Positions 27,144-35,570 of a stretch of DNA of 64,000 nucleotides are shown here, in pieces. How positions within the stretch are numbered: the first letter of the stretch is position 1; every line of letters starts with the position of its first letter. The notes below the pieces were generated by a model that saw nothing but the letters and a program-made list of their open reading frames with translations, did no database searches and had not been told where the DNA came from. This DNA is from Streptomyces venezuelae (GTDB lineage: Bacteria; Actinomycetota; Actinomycetes; Streptomycetales; Streptomycetaceae). The position numbers and the translations under genes were made by a program. The stretch lies in contig NZ_CP029194.1 in NCBI RefSeq assembly GCF_008642375.1, forward strand, positions 3,906,001 to 3,970,000, in the 5' to 3' direction.

Positions 27144-28025
27144 ATGACAGCGAACACGATTGAGAAGACCCCCGTCACCCTCCTCGGCCTCGGCGCCATG
27201 GGGACCGCGCTCGCCCGTACCTGGCTCGCCGCCGGGCATCCGCTCACCGTCTGGAACCGCACCCCTGCCCGCGCGGAGGCGCTGGCGCCCGAGGGCGCGA
27301 AGGCCGTGGACAGCGCGGCCGAGGCGGTCGCGGCGAGCACCCTCGTCATCGTCTGCCTCCTCGACGACGCCTCGGTGGAGGCCACCCTGGACGGTGTCGA
27401 CCTGACCGGCAAGGACCTCGTCAACCTGACCACCACGACGCCCGCCCAGGCCCGGACCCGTGCCGTGTGGGCCGAGGAGCGCGGCGCCCGCTACCTGGAC
27501 GGCGGGATCATGGCCGTACCGCCGATGGTCGGTGTCCCGGAGGCCGGCGGGTACGTCTTCTACAGCGGCTCGGCGGAGCTGTTCGAGCAGCACCGGGAGA
27601 CCCTGGCCGTGCCCGTCGGCACCCGGTACGTCGGCGCGGACGCGGGCCACGCGGCCCTGCACGACGTGGCCCTGCTCAGCGGGATGTACGGGATGTTCGC
27701 CGGGGTCCACCACGCCTTCGCCCTGATCCGCAAGGAGGACATCGATCCGGTCGAGTTCGCCCCGCTGCTCGCGGACTGGCTCGCCGCGATGGCGCAGGGC
27801 GTCCACCTCACCGCCGACCAGCTGCGGAGCGGCGACTACACGAAGGGTGTCGTCTCCAACCTCGGCATGCAGGTCGCCGGCACGCCCACCTTCCTCGCCA
27901 CCGCCGAGCAGCAGGGCGTCAGCACCGAACTGCTCCGCCCGTACTTCGACCTGATGGCCCGCCGCCTGGCCGAGGCGGGCGGCGACGAGGACCTGACGGG
28001 CGTGGTGGACCTGCTGGTTCGCTGA
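27144..28025 (+). CDS. NADPH-dependent imine reductase-like oxidoreductase
   Basis: This 293-residue protein belongs to the beta-hydroxyacid-dehydrogenase/imine reductase group. The N-terminal Rossmann motif is VTLLGLGAMGTALARTWLAAGHPLTVWNRTPARAEAL; the NRT after the strand fits NADPH. The inter-domain helix carries LHDVALLSGMYGMFAGVHHAF, where the Asp sits at the catalytic position of D-type imine reductases. Start ATG 27144 matches the family N-terminus. It probably reduces a cyclic imine or ketone. It is divergent from the HxlR regulator. Confidence 0.85.
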   Translation: MTANTIEKTPVTLLGLGAMGTALARTWLAAGHPLTVWNRTPARAEALAPEGAKAVDSAAEAVAASTLVIVCLLDDASVEATLDGVDLTGKDLVNLTTTTPAQARTRAVWAEERGARYLDGGIMAVPPMVGVPEAGGYVFYSGSAELFEQHRETLAVPVGTRYVGADAGHAALHDVALLSGMYGMFAGVHHAFALIRKEDIDPVEFAPLLADWLAAMAQGVHLTADQLRSGDYTKGVVSNLGMQVAGTPTFLATAEQQGVSTELLRPYFDLMARRLAEAGGDEDLTGVVDLLVR

Positions 28026-28185
28026 TGTCCGGGAAGCAGTGAAATTTTACTCGGTCCGACCCCTCCTCCTCGCGGCCCCTCCCGTGTCAGACTCTGCCGC
28101 GATCGTTCCCCCAGGCGATCCGTCACCCTCAAACGGAACCACGCGAACCATGCGGCACACCCGCATGTGAGCGAAGGGATCGCAA

Positions 28186-30501
28186 GTGAAGAAGATTGTC
28201 GTGGGCATGACCCTCGGGTCGGCGCTCACCGCACTCCTCGCGGCGGGGCTCACCCCCGTCGCCGCCGCGCAGGAGATCCAGGACACGGCACCTGCGGGCA
28301 CGGGAGCGGCCGCGCACCGGCCCGACAACCGTCCGGGCCCGCTCACCAAGCAGCGCACCGAGCTGCGCGAACAGGCGATCGACAAGATCGCCAAGGGGAA
28401 GGCGAGGGCGAACGCCGACGGCGTCGTCGAGGTGGCCGACGGCAAGTTCGTGGAGACCGTGACCACGACCGCCGACCGCCAGGAGAAGATCTTCACGATC
28501 CTCTCCGAGTTCGGCACGGACGGCTCCGGCAAGCTCGGCACCGTCCCCGGCCCCCTGCACAACGAGATAGCGCAACCGGACCGGAGCGTGGACAACTCCA
28601 ACGCCTGGACGGCCGACTTCGACAAGGCGTACTACGAGAACCTCTTCAACGGCTCCGGCGAGTCCATGAAGACGTACTACGAGAAGCTGTCGGGCGGCCG
28701 CTACTCGGTCACCAACGTCGTCGAGGACTGGGTCAAGGTCCCCCACAACGCCTCCTTCTACGGCGACAACGCCGTCGAGGACACCGGCGGTTCGTGGGCC
28801 TTCGTCCAGGACACCGGCGACGCCTGGTGGAACGCGCAGCTCGCCGCCGGCAAGACCCCCGCCGAGATCGACGCCCACCTCGCCCAGTTCGACGTCTGGG
28901 ACCGCAACGACTGGGACCACGACGGGAACTTCGACGAGGCCGACGGCTACATCGACCACTTCCAGGCCGTCCACGCCGGCATGGGCGAGGACGCCGGCGG
29001 CGGCGCGCAGGGCGAGGACGCCATCTGGTCCCACCGCTGGTACGTGAACGGCGACGACTACGGTCTGACGGGCCCGGACGTCAGCGGCGTCCAGAACAAG
29101 GCCGGCGGCGCCCGCATCGGCCAGTCCAAGTACTGGCTCGGCGACTACACCACCGAGGGCGAGAACGGCGGACTCGGCGTCTTCTGCCACGAGTTCGGCC
29201 ACGACCTCGGCCTGCCGGACTACTACGACACCGACGGCGGCGAGAACTCCACCGCCTTCTGGACCCTGATGAGCTCCGGCTCGTGGCTGAGCCACGGCGC
29301 AGCCGCCGACGCGGGCATCGGCACCCACCCCGGTCTGATGGGCGCCGAGGAGAAGCTCTTCCTCGGCTGGCTGGACTACACCGACGCCCCGCTCGGCGCC
29401 TCCGGCACGTACACCCTCAACCCGGCCCAGCTCACGGTCACGGGCAAGGACCAGGCGGTCCGCGTCCCGCTCCCGGACAAGACGACCAGCACCCCCTACG
29501 CCGTCCCCACCTCGGGCACCCACGCGTGGTGGACCGGCTCGGCCGACGGGCTCAACCAGTCCCTCACCCGCTCCGTGCCGGCCGCCCCGCGCGTCACCGT
29601 CAAGGCGAGCGCCTGGTACGAGATCGAGGCCGAGTACGACTACCTGTTCGCCGAGTACTCCCTCGACGGCGGGACCACCTGGGCCCGCGCGGGCGAGGCC
29701 GTCGACGGCTCCTCGGCCGGCAAGTGGACGACCCTGCGGTACACGTACGACTCCGCCGGCAAGCCGTCCCTCTTCCGGTTCCGCTACCAGACCGACGGCG
29801 GCATCCACTTCGCCGGCGCGTTCATCGACGACATCACCCTGACCTCGGGCGGTACGAGCCTGGCGACCGACGACGTCGAACAGGGCGCCGGCGGCTGGAC
29901 GTCCACGGGCCGCTGGAAGATCTCCACCGGCACCGAGACCGCCACCACCCCGCGCTACTACCTCCTGGAGAACCGCGAGTACGTCGGCGCCGACGCACTC
30001 CTCGCCGAGGGTCCGTACCAGTTCAGCAAGGGCGTCACGGCGCCGGACTGGGTGGAGTGGTTCCGCTACCAGAACGGCCTGCTCGTCTGGTACGTCGACC
30101 GGTCCTTCGACGACAACAACGTCAGCAACCACCCCGGCGGCGGCCAGGCCATGGCCGTCGACGCCCGCCCGGCCCCGTTCACCTACCCGGACGGGACCGC
30201 GCCCACCAACCGGCGCCAGCCCTTCGACGCGACCTTCGGCCTGGAGGCCACGGACGCGACCTGCCTCCACCGTGAGGTCCTGGTGGGCAAGGGCGGCAAC
30301 AAGACCGTCGAGACGCAGGCGGCCTGTGCCCCCTCCGTCCCGGGCATCCCGGTCTTCGACGACACCGACCCGAACGCGTACTACGACACCTCGGCCCCGC
30401 AGGCCAGCGTCAAGGTCGCGGGCCACGGTGTCCGGGTCACCGTCACCGGCGACGCCGGCGACGACCTGACGATCAGCGTGACCAACCCGGCCGCGCACTG
30501 A
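28186..30501 (+). CDS. Secreted M6-family metalloprotease (immune inhibitor A type)
   Basis: This 771-residue protein has a Sec signal peptide (KKIVVGMTLGSALTALLAAGLTPVAAAQE). The catalytic zinc site is HEFGH at residues 335-339, in CHEFGHDLGLPDYYDTDGG, with the downstream Asp as third ligand as in InhA-type M6 peptidases. The conserved WTLMSSGSW and MGAEEKLFLGWLDY follow. A VEIL-like carbohydrate/MAM-type beta domain comes next (WYEIEAEYDYLFAEYSLDGGTTW). It should degrade extracellular protein. A ribosome binding site AAGG lies before ATG 28186. A terminator hairpin separates it from convergent otsB. Confidence 0.92.
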   Translation: MKKIVVGMTLGSALTALLAAGLTPVAAAQEIQDTAPAGTGAAAHRPDNRPGPLTKQRTELREQAIDKIAKGKARANADGVVEVADGKFVETVTTTADRQEKIFTILSEFGTDGSGKLGTVPGPLHNEIAQPDRSVDNSNAWTADFDKAYYENLFNGSGESMKTYYEKLSGGRYSVTNVVEDWVKVPHNASFYGDNAVEDTGGSWAFVQDTGDAWWNAQLAAGKTPAEIDAHLAQFDVWDRNDWDHDGNFDEADGYIDHFQAVHAGMGEDAGGGAQGEDAIWSHRWYVNGDDYGLTGPDVSGVQNKAGGARIGQSKYWLGDYTTEGENGGLGVFCHEFGHDLGLPDYYDTDGGENSTAFWTLMSSGSWLSHGAAADAGIGTHPGLMGAEEKLFLGWLDYTDAPLGASGTYTLNPAQLTVTGKDQAVRVPLPDKTTSTPYAVPTSGTHAWWTGSADGLNQSLTRSVPAAPRVTVKASAWYEIEAEYDYLFAEYSLDGGTTWARAGEAVDGSSAGKWTTLRYTYDSAGKPSLFRFRYQTDGGIHFAGAFIDDITLTSGGTSLATDDVEQGAGGWTSTGRWKISTGTETATTPRYYLLENREYVGADALLAEGPYQFSKGVTAPDWVEWFRYQNGLLVWYVDRSFDDNNVSNHPGGGQAMAVDARPAPFTYPDGTAPTNRRQPFDATFGLEATDATCLHREVLVGKGGNKTVETQAACAPSVPGIPVFDDTDPNAYYDTSAPQASVKVAGHGVRVTVTGDAGDDLTISVTNPAAH

Positions 30502-30513
30502 CCGACCCGACGG

Positions 30514-30550
30514 GGGCGGTACGGAGGGGCTCAGCCCTCCCGTACCGCCC
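30514..30550. terminator. Bidirectional stem-loop terminator
   Basis: GGGCGGTACGGAGGG (30514-30528) pairs with CCCTCCCGTACCGCCC (30535-30550) with one bulged base and a 6-base loop. The otsB stop codon lies in the loop region. It serves the convergent M6 protease and otsB genes. Confidence 0.72.
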
Positions 30551-31373
30551 TCGCCAGTTCCGCGAGGAACGCGACCACGCCCGGCGGCCCCTGGACCGAG
30601 AGGTCCGCGCGCTCGGCGAGCTCCGGGACCTCGGAGGAGCCGCTGCAGACCAGGAGCCCGGGGGTGCCGTCGGAGCGGAGCTTCTCCACGGCGGCGAAGG
30701 CGGGCAGGTCACCGAGGTCGTCGCCCGCGTACAGCACGGAACCGGCGCCCACCTCCCGTACGTACTCGGCGAGCGCGACGCCCTTGTCCATGCCCGGGGG
30801 CCGCAGCTCCAGGACCATGCGGCCGGGCTCCAGGACGAGGCCGTGATGGGTGGCGAGGTCGCCGAGCGGGCCCTTGAGGGCCTCGAAGGCGCCCTCCGGG
30901 TCGAGGGCGCGGCGGGTGTGGACGGCGACCGCCCGGCCCTTCTCCTCGATCCAGACGCCCGGCCAGGCGCCGGCCCGGTCGAGGAAGCCGGGGAGCTCGG
31001 CGCGGACGGAGGCCACGCCCGGGTGCGGGGCGACGGCCCGGACGGTGCCGCTGACGGCGTCCCAGCGTTCGGCGCCGTAGTGGCCGAGGACGACGAGGTG
31101 TTCGAGGCCGGGGACTCCCGCGAAGCCGCCGTAGCGGACGGCGACCCCGGCGGGGCGGCCGGTCACGACGGCGACGGAGGCGACCTGGGGCGCGAGGGCG
31201 GCGAGGGCGGGCACGGCACCGGAGTGGGCGCGGGCCTGTTCGGGGTCGGGGACGATCTCGGCGAGCGTCCCGTCGAAATCGAGGGCGACGACGGCTTTCG
31301 CGGGCCGCGCGAGGAGCGCGGCCAGACCGTCGCGGCCGGCGGAGGTGGTCGGGTGCGGAAGGCTGCTGACCAT
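30531..31373 (-). CDS. otsB: Trehalose-6-phosphate phosphatase
   Basis: OtsB removes phosphate from trehalose-6-phosphate, the second step after OtsA. The 280-residue HAD-superfamily protein has motif I AVVALDFDGTLAEIVPDP (nucleophile and acid/base Asp), motif II VAVVTGRPAGV and YGAERWD. MDKGVALAEYVREVGAGSVLYAGDDLGDLPAF supplies motifs III and IV. Start ATG 31373 is used; an earlier GTG is possible. It is followed by nothing on its strand before the terminator. The DUF3263 gene lies 110 bases upstream on the same strand. Confidence 0.92.
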   Translation of the reverse strand: MVSSLPHPTTSAGRDGLAALLARPAKAVVALDFDGTLAEIVPDPEQARAHSGAVPALAALAPQVASVAVVTGRPAGVAVRYGGFAGVPGLEHLVVLGHYGAERWDAVSGTVRAVAPHPGVASVRAELPGFLDRAGAWPGVWIEEKGRAVAVHTRRALDPEGAFEALKGPLGDLATHHGLVLEPGRMVLELRPPGMDKGVALAEYVREVGAGSVLYAGDDLGDLPAFAAVEKLRSDGTPGLLVCSGSSEVPELAERADLSVQGPPGVVAFLAELARAVREG

Positions 31374-31483
31374 GTTCACGACCCTACCGACGCGGGGCGT
31401 CCGCGTCAGCGTGGCCGGCGTCACCGGTGCCGGGCCCTGGCGCGCAGCCGCCCCTCGCCCGCCCCCGCTCGTGTCCCCGCCCG

Positions 31484-31750
31484 CTACCGCCTCAGCTGCT
31501 TCTCGGCCCTCACCCGGCGCAGCCGGTTGACCGTCACCGGGTCGTGGGCGAGGGCGCGCGGGTCGTCGAGGAGGGCGTTGAGCAACTGGTAGTAGCGGGT
31601 CGGGGAGAGGCCGAGGCCCTCGCGGACGGCCCGCTCCTTGGCGCCGGGGCCGGGCCAGGAGCGGCGCTCGACGGCGAGGAGGGCCCGCTCGCGCTCACCG
31701 AGCCCGTCTCCACCGCCGTCGCTGCCTGCTGCTCCCTGCTCTTCGGTCAT
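31484..31750 (-). CDS. DUF3263 domain protein
   Basis: The 88-residue protein fits the DUF3263 family: LGERERALLAVERRSWPGPGAKERAVREGLGLSPTRYYQLLNALLDDPRALAHDPVTVNRLRRVRAEKQ. The arrangement is a predicted helix-turn-helix of actinobacteria, so it may bind DNA. No partner is known to me. It lies 12 bases after the stop of the sugar-binding lipoprotein gene and may share its transcript and that of otsB. Confidence 0.87.
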   Translation of the reverse strand: MTEEQGAAGSDGGGDGLGERERALLAVERRSWPGPGAKERAVREGLGLSPTRYYQLLNALLDDPRALAHDPVTVNRLRRVRAEKQLRR

Positions 31751-31762
31751 ACGACCAACCTA

Positions 31763-33034
31763 TTACTCGGCGTTCTCGGCCGTCGTCGCCGCCCGTCCGA
31801 TCGTGCCCAGGACCTCGGAGGGCCGGCCCGCGGGGGTGACGGCCTTGCCGATGTTCTGCTTGACGTTCTCGCTGACCGTGGCCCACGAGGTCTTGCCTAC
31901 GGGCGGGAGCTGGGCGTCCGGGAGGCCCTTGAGGAACTCGCGGAGGTTCGCGTGCTCGGGGTCGGTCTCCATGATCGTGGAGGCGCTGACGGTGACCGGC
32001 AGCAGGTCGTTGTCCCCGGCGAACTTCAGGACGTTCTCGTCGCTGAAGACGAAGTTCAGGAAGTCGCCGATCTCCTTGCGGTGACCGTTCTGCTTGAAAC
32101 CCATGATCCAGTCGGCGACGCCCATGGAGCTCTTGGCCTTGCCGTCGACGCCGGGCAGCGGCACCTGACCGACCTCGACGCCCTTCTTCTCGGCCTCCTT
32201 GACCAGCGAGGGGTGGCCGTTGAGCATGCCGACCTCGCCGCTCGCGAAGGCGGCGAAGGCGGCCTTGCGGTTGAGCTTGCCGGGGGCGACGGGCCCGGTG
32301 AGGCCCTTGCCGACGAGGTTCTTCTTCAGCCAGTCGAAGGTGCGGACGTTCGCCTCGGAATCGACGGCGTAGTGGTCGGAGGCGTCGGTCCAGCCGCCGC
32401 CTCCGCTGAGGAGCCACATCAGGGCCTCGGCCTGGGCCTCCTCGGGGCCGAGCGGCAGCGCGAAGGGGGTGCGGACGCCCTTGGCCTTGAGCTTCTCGGC
32501 GGCGGCGGCCAGCTCGTCCCAGGTGGTGGGGGCCTCGGCGCCGGCCTCCTCGAAGAGGGCCTTGTTGTAGAAGAGCGGCCGGGTGGAGGCCACGAAGGGC
32601 AGCCCGTACTGGGTGCGCTTGGTCTCCCCGGCGGCGGCGAGCGGCGCGAGGAAGTTGGCCTGGACGGGGATGGAGAGGACCTCGTCGGCGGCGTAGAGCT
32701 CGCCGGCGGCCGCATAGTCGGCGTAGGCGCCGATCTGGGCGACGTCGGGGGCCTCGTCGGCCTTGACCATCTCGGCGACCTTGCGGTCGACGTCGTCCCA
32801 GGACTCGATCTGCACCTCGACCTTCACACCGGGGTGCTTCGCCTCGAAGGCGGTGACGAGGTCGGCCCAGTACTTCTTGGTCGTGTCCCCGCCGGTCAGG
32901 TCGTAGTCGGCGGCGACCAGCCGGAGGGTCACGTCGCCGGACTCGCCTCCCAGGACGCCGCATCCGGTGACCGTGGCGGTCAGTCCGAGGGCGGCGGCAG
33001 CCGCAGTCAGTCCCAGGAATCGTCGCCGCTGCAC
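31763..33034 (-). CDS. Extracellular sugar-binding lipoprotein (ABC transporter receptor)
   Basis: This 423-residue family 1 solute-binding protein has a twin-arginine-like RRRFLG start and a lipobox TVTGC. It is therefore exported and lipid-anchored outside the membrane. GTG 33034 is preferred: an AAGGGGTGG ribosome binding site lies 8 bases upstream. GTG 33046 and ATG 33121 are alternatives. Family blocks include VTLRLVAADYDLT, DDVDRKVAEMVKADEAPDVAQIG and FNQ-like FASGEVGMLNGHPSLV. No permease genes are adjacent. The gene is divergent from nagK-nagA, and two DasR-like boxes lie between, so the ligand may be an amino sugar or chitin oligomer. That is an inference. Confidence 0.85.
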   Translation of the reverse strand: MQRRRFLGLTAAAAALGLTATVTGCGVLGGESGDVTLRLVAADYDLTGGDTTKKYWADLVTAFEAKHPGVKVEVQIESWDDVDRKVAEMVKADEAPDVAQIGAYADYAAAGELYAADEVLSIPVQANFLAPLAAAGETKRTQYGLPFVASTRPLFYNKALFEEAGAEAPTTWDELAAAAEKLKAKGVRTPFALPLGPEEAQAEALMWLLSGGGGWTDASDHYAVDSEANVRTFDWLKKNLVGKGLTGPVAPGKLNRKAAFAAFASGEVGMLNGHPSLVKEAEKKGVEVGQVPLPGVDGKAKSSMGVADWIMGFKQNGHRKEIGDFLNFVFSDENVLKFAGDNDLLPVTVSASTIMETDPEHANLREFLKGLPDAQLPPVGKTSWATVSENVKQNIGKAVTPAGRPSEVLGTIGRAATTAENAE

Positions 33035-33190
33035 GGCCTCATCCACCCCTTCGCTCGTCGTTGAGCTGCTTGTGCGCGGGTTTCGCGCGGGATTTGCTCT
33101 GCATTCGCGCGGTTTTCGCACGCTATTCGCACTGCTGTGAGCTGCATGTTCGCTCTCCGCAGGCCCGCAAGTCTCCCCCGCGGCCGGGCA

Positions 33191-33206
33191 TGAGGTCTAC
33201 ACCACT
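33191..33206. promoter_or_regulatory. Possible DasR-responsive element, upstream copy
   Basis: TGAGGTCTACACCACT at 33191-33206 matches the DasR consensus ACTGGTCTAGACCACT at about 12 of 16 positions. It lies between the divergent sugar-binding lipoprotein and nagK genes, about 157 bases before the lipoprotein start. Confidence 0.5.
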
Positions 33207-33288
33207 TGGGTATCACTTCCGCAACGCAGCCGGGACCATGGGCCCATGACGGGTCCCGAATTTGTATCCGTACGCAACAATCCTCGGC

Positions 33289-33304
33289 AGTGGACTAGAC
33301 CTTT
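33289..33304. promoter_or_regulatory. DasR-responsive element upstream of nagK-nagA
   Basis: AGTGGACTAGACCTTT at 33289-33304 fits the dre consensus A(C/G)TGGTCTAGACCA(C/G)T at about 13 of 16 positions, including the GACTAGACC core. It ends 28 bases before the nagK GTG start. In Streptomyces, DasR represses nag genes until glucosamine-6-phosphate binds it. Confidence 0.72.
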
Positions 33305-33332
33305 TGGGTCCCCGCGCGCCAAACTGTCCCCC

Positions 33333-34283
33333 GTGAGACACGTCATCGCCCTGGATGTGGGCGGCACCGGCATGAAGGCCGCCCTCGTCGGGGCGGACGG
33401 CACCCTGCTCCACGAGGCCCGCCGCGCCACCGGGCGCGAGCGCGGCCCCGAGGCGGTGGTCGAGACCATCCTCGGCTTCGCGGAGGACCTCCGCGCCCTC
33501 GGCCAGGAGCGGTACGGCGAGCCCGCCGCGGCCGCCGGAGTCGCCGTCCCCGGCATCGTCGACGCCGAGAACGGCATCGCCGTCTACGCCGCCAACCTCG
33601 GCTGGCGCGACGTTCCCATGCGCGAACTCCTCAGCGAGCGGCTCGACGGCATCCCCGTCGCCCTCGGCCACGACGTCCGCACCGGCGGCCTCGCCGAAGG
33701 CCGCATCGGCGCGGGCAACGGCGCCGACCGCTTCCTCTTCGTGCCCCTCGGCACCGGCATCGCCGGCGCCATCGGCATCGGCGACCGCATCGAGGCCGGC
33801 GCCCACGGCTACGCCGGCGAGATCGGCCACATCGTCGTCCGCCCCGGCGGCACCGACTGCGGCTGCGGCCAGCGCGGCTGCCTGGAACGGTACGCCTCCG
33901 CCTCCGCCGTCTCCCAGGCCTGGGCCGAGGCGAGCGGTGACCCGAAGGCCGACGCCGCCGACTGCGCCAAGGCCGTCGAGTCCGGCGACGCCACCGCCGT
34001 ACGGGTCTGGCAGGAGGCCGTCGACGCCCTCGCCGACGGCCTCGTCACCGCGCTCACCCTGCTGGACCCCCGCACACTGATCATCGGTGGCGGTCTCGCC
34101 GAGGCCGGGGAAACCTTGTTCACACCACTTCGGGCCGCGGTGGAGGAGCGAGTCACGTTCCAGAAGCTGCCCGCCATCGTCCCGGCGGCCCTCGGGGACA
34201 CCGCCGGATGCCTGGGCGCGGGCCTCCTCGCCTGGGACCTGCTCGCCGACCAGCACCCCACCGACTCGGAGGTTTCCGCCTGA
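33333..34283 (+). CDS. nagK: ROK-family sugar kinase, probable N-acetylglucosamine kinase
   Basis: This 316-residue ROK protein starts at GTG 33333. The ATP-binding motif is VIALDVGGTGMKAALV. The ROK signature with its zinc site is GEIGHIVVRPGGTDCGCGQRGCLERYAS (His plus three Cys). LGTGIAGAIGIGDRIEAGAHGYAGE is also present. Its stop overlaps the nagA start (TGATG), so the two are translationally coupled. This fixes its likely role as making GlcNAc-6-phosphate for NagA. An unspecific glucokinase activity cannot be excluded. A DasR-like box lies just upstream. Confidence 0.88.
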   Translation: MRHVIALDVGGTGMKAALVGADGTLLHEARRATGRERGPEAVVETILGFAEDLRALGQERYGEPAAAAGVAVPGIVDAENGIAVYAANLGWRDVPMRELLSERLDGIPVALGHDVRTGGLAEGRIGAGNGADRFLFVPLGTGIAGAIGIGDRIEAGAHGYAGEIGHIVVRPGGTDCGCGQRGCLERYASASAVSQAWAEASGDPKADAADCAKAVESGDATAVRVWQEAVDALADGLVTALTLLDPRTLIIGGGLAEAGETLFTPLRAAVEERVTFQKLPAIVPAALGDTAGCLGAGLLAWDLLADQHPTDSEVSA

Positions 34284-35437
34284 TGGCCGATCACCAGGTT
34301 CTCGCCGGCGCACACGTCGTGCTGCCCACCGGAGCGGTCGAGAACGGACGAGTGATCGTCGACGGCGACCGCATCGCGGGCTCCGCACCCGAGAACGCCC
34401 CCGTCGTCGACCTCACCGGGCACTGGCTCGTCCCCGGCTTCGTCGACATGCACAACCACGGCGGCGGCGGCGCCTCCTTCACCTCCGGCACCGTCGACGA
34501 CGTCCTCACCGGCGTCCACACCCACCGCCTGCACGGCACCACCACCGTCGTCGCCTCCTTCGTCACCGGCGAGACGGCCTTCCTCACCCAGCGGGCCGGC
34601 CTGCTCTCCGAGCTCGCCGAGCAGGGCGAGATCGCCGGCCTCCACTTCGAGGGCCCGTTCATCTCCCCCTGCCGCAAGGGCGCCCACGACGAGACGCTGC
34701 TCCGCGACCCCGACCCGGCCGAGGTTCGCAAGCTGATCGACGCCGGCCGTGGCCAGGCCAAGATGGTCACCCTCGCCACCGAGCTGCCCGGCGGCATCGA
34801 CTCCGTACGCCTCCTCGCCGAGCACGGCGTGATCGCCGCGATCGGCCACACCGACGCGACGTACGAGCAGACCGTCGCCGCCATCGATGCGGGCGCCACC
34901 GTCGCCACGCACCTCTACAACGCGATGCCCGCCCTCGGCCACCGCGCGCCCGGCCCGATCGCCGCGCTCCTGGAGGACGAGCGGATCACCGTCGAGCTCA
35001 TCAACGACGGCACGCACCTCCACCCCGCCGCCCTGGAGCTCGCCTTCCACCGCGCGGGCCCCGAGCGGGTCGCCTTCATCACCGACGCCATGGACGCGGC
35101 CGGCTTCGGCGACGGCCACTACATGCTCGGCCCGCTGGCGGTCGAGGTGAAGGACAGCGTCGCCCGCCTCGTCGAGGGCGGCTCCATCGCCGGCTCCACC
35201 CTCACCCTGGACCGCGCCTTCAAGCGCGCCGTCACCATCGACGGCCTCCCCGTCGAGTCGGTCGTCCAGGCCATCTCCGCCAACCCCGCCCGCCTCCTCG
35301 GCGTCTACGACCGGGTCGGCTCCCTGGAGCCCGGCAAGGACGCCGACATCGTCGTCCTCGACGCCGAGTTCAACCTCAAGGGCGTCATGCGCAAGGGCCA
35401 GTGGATCGTCGACCCGACGGCGGCCACGGCGGTCTGA
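34283..35437 (+). CDS. nagA: N-acetylglucosamine-6-phosphate deacetylase
   Basis: NagA converts GlcNAc-6-phosphate to glucosamine-6-phosphate and acetate. The 384-residue amidohydrolase has the metal motif DMHNHGGGG and the metal Glu in LHFEGPFISP. The metal His residues are in AIGHTDATYEQT and ATHLYNAMPALGHR, and the catalytic Asp is in FITDAMDAAG. The start ATG 34283 overlaps the nagK stop by one base. Its product would be the DasR inducer. The route links to murQ (4441), which supplies GlcNAc-6-P from cell-wall recycling. Confidence 0.94.
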   Translation: MADHQVLAGAHVVLPTGAVENGRVIVDGDRIAGSAPENAPVVDLTGHWLVPGFVDMHNHGGGGASFTSGTVDDVLTGVHTHRLHGTTTVVASFVTGETAFLTQRAGLLSELAEQGEIAGLHFEGPFISPCRKGAHDETLLRDPDPAEVRKLIDAGRGQAKMVTLATELPGGIDSVRLLAEHGVIAAIGHTDATYEQTVAAIDAGATVATHLYNAMPALGHRAPGPIAALLEDERITVELINDGTHLHPAALELAFHRAGPERVAFITDAMDAAGFGDGHYMLGPLAVEVKDSVARLVEGGSIAGSTLTLDRAFKRAVTIDGLPVESVVQAISANPARLLGVYDRVGSLEPGKDADIVVLDAEFNLKGVMRKGQWIVDPTAATAV

Positions 35438-35460
35438 TCAGGGGTCATACGGCGTCAAAC

Positions 35461-35501
35461 GGAAGGGCGGTCGGCCGGAGCTCTGGGCCAACCGCCGTTC
35501 C
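35461..35501 (+). terminator. Stem-loop terminator after nagA
   Basis: GGAAGGGCGGTCGGCC (35461-35476) pairs with GGCCAACCGCCGTTCC (about 35486-35501) with two mismatches and a 9-base loop. TTTGG follows on the plus strand. Confidence 0.6.
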
Positions 35502-35523
35502 TTTGGCATGATCGGTGCCCGTC

Positions 35524-35537
35524 GGAACGCGCGTTCC
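35524..35537. promoter_or_regulatory. Perfect 14-base palindrome upstream of the PfkB gene
   Basis: GGAACGCGCGTTCC is a perfect palindrome located 34 bases before the GTG start of the sugar kinase gene. It is likely an operator; the regulator is not identified. Confidence 0.45.
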
Positions 35538-35570
35538 ACAGGACTTCACACCGACTACGGGGGTGCAAAG

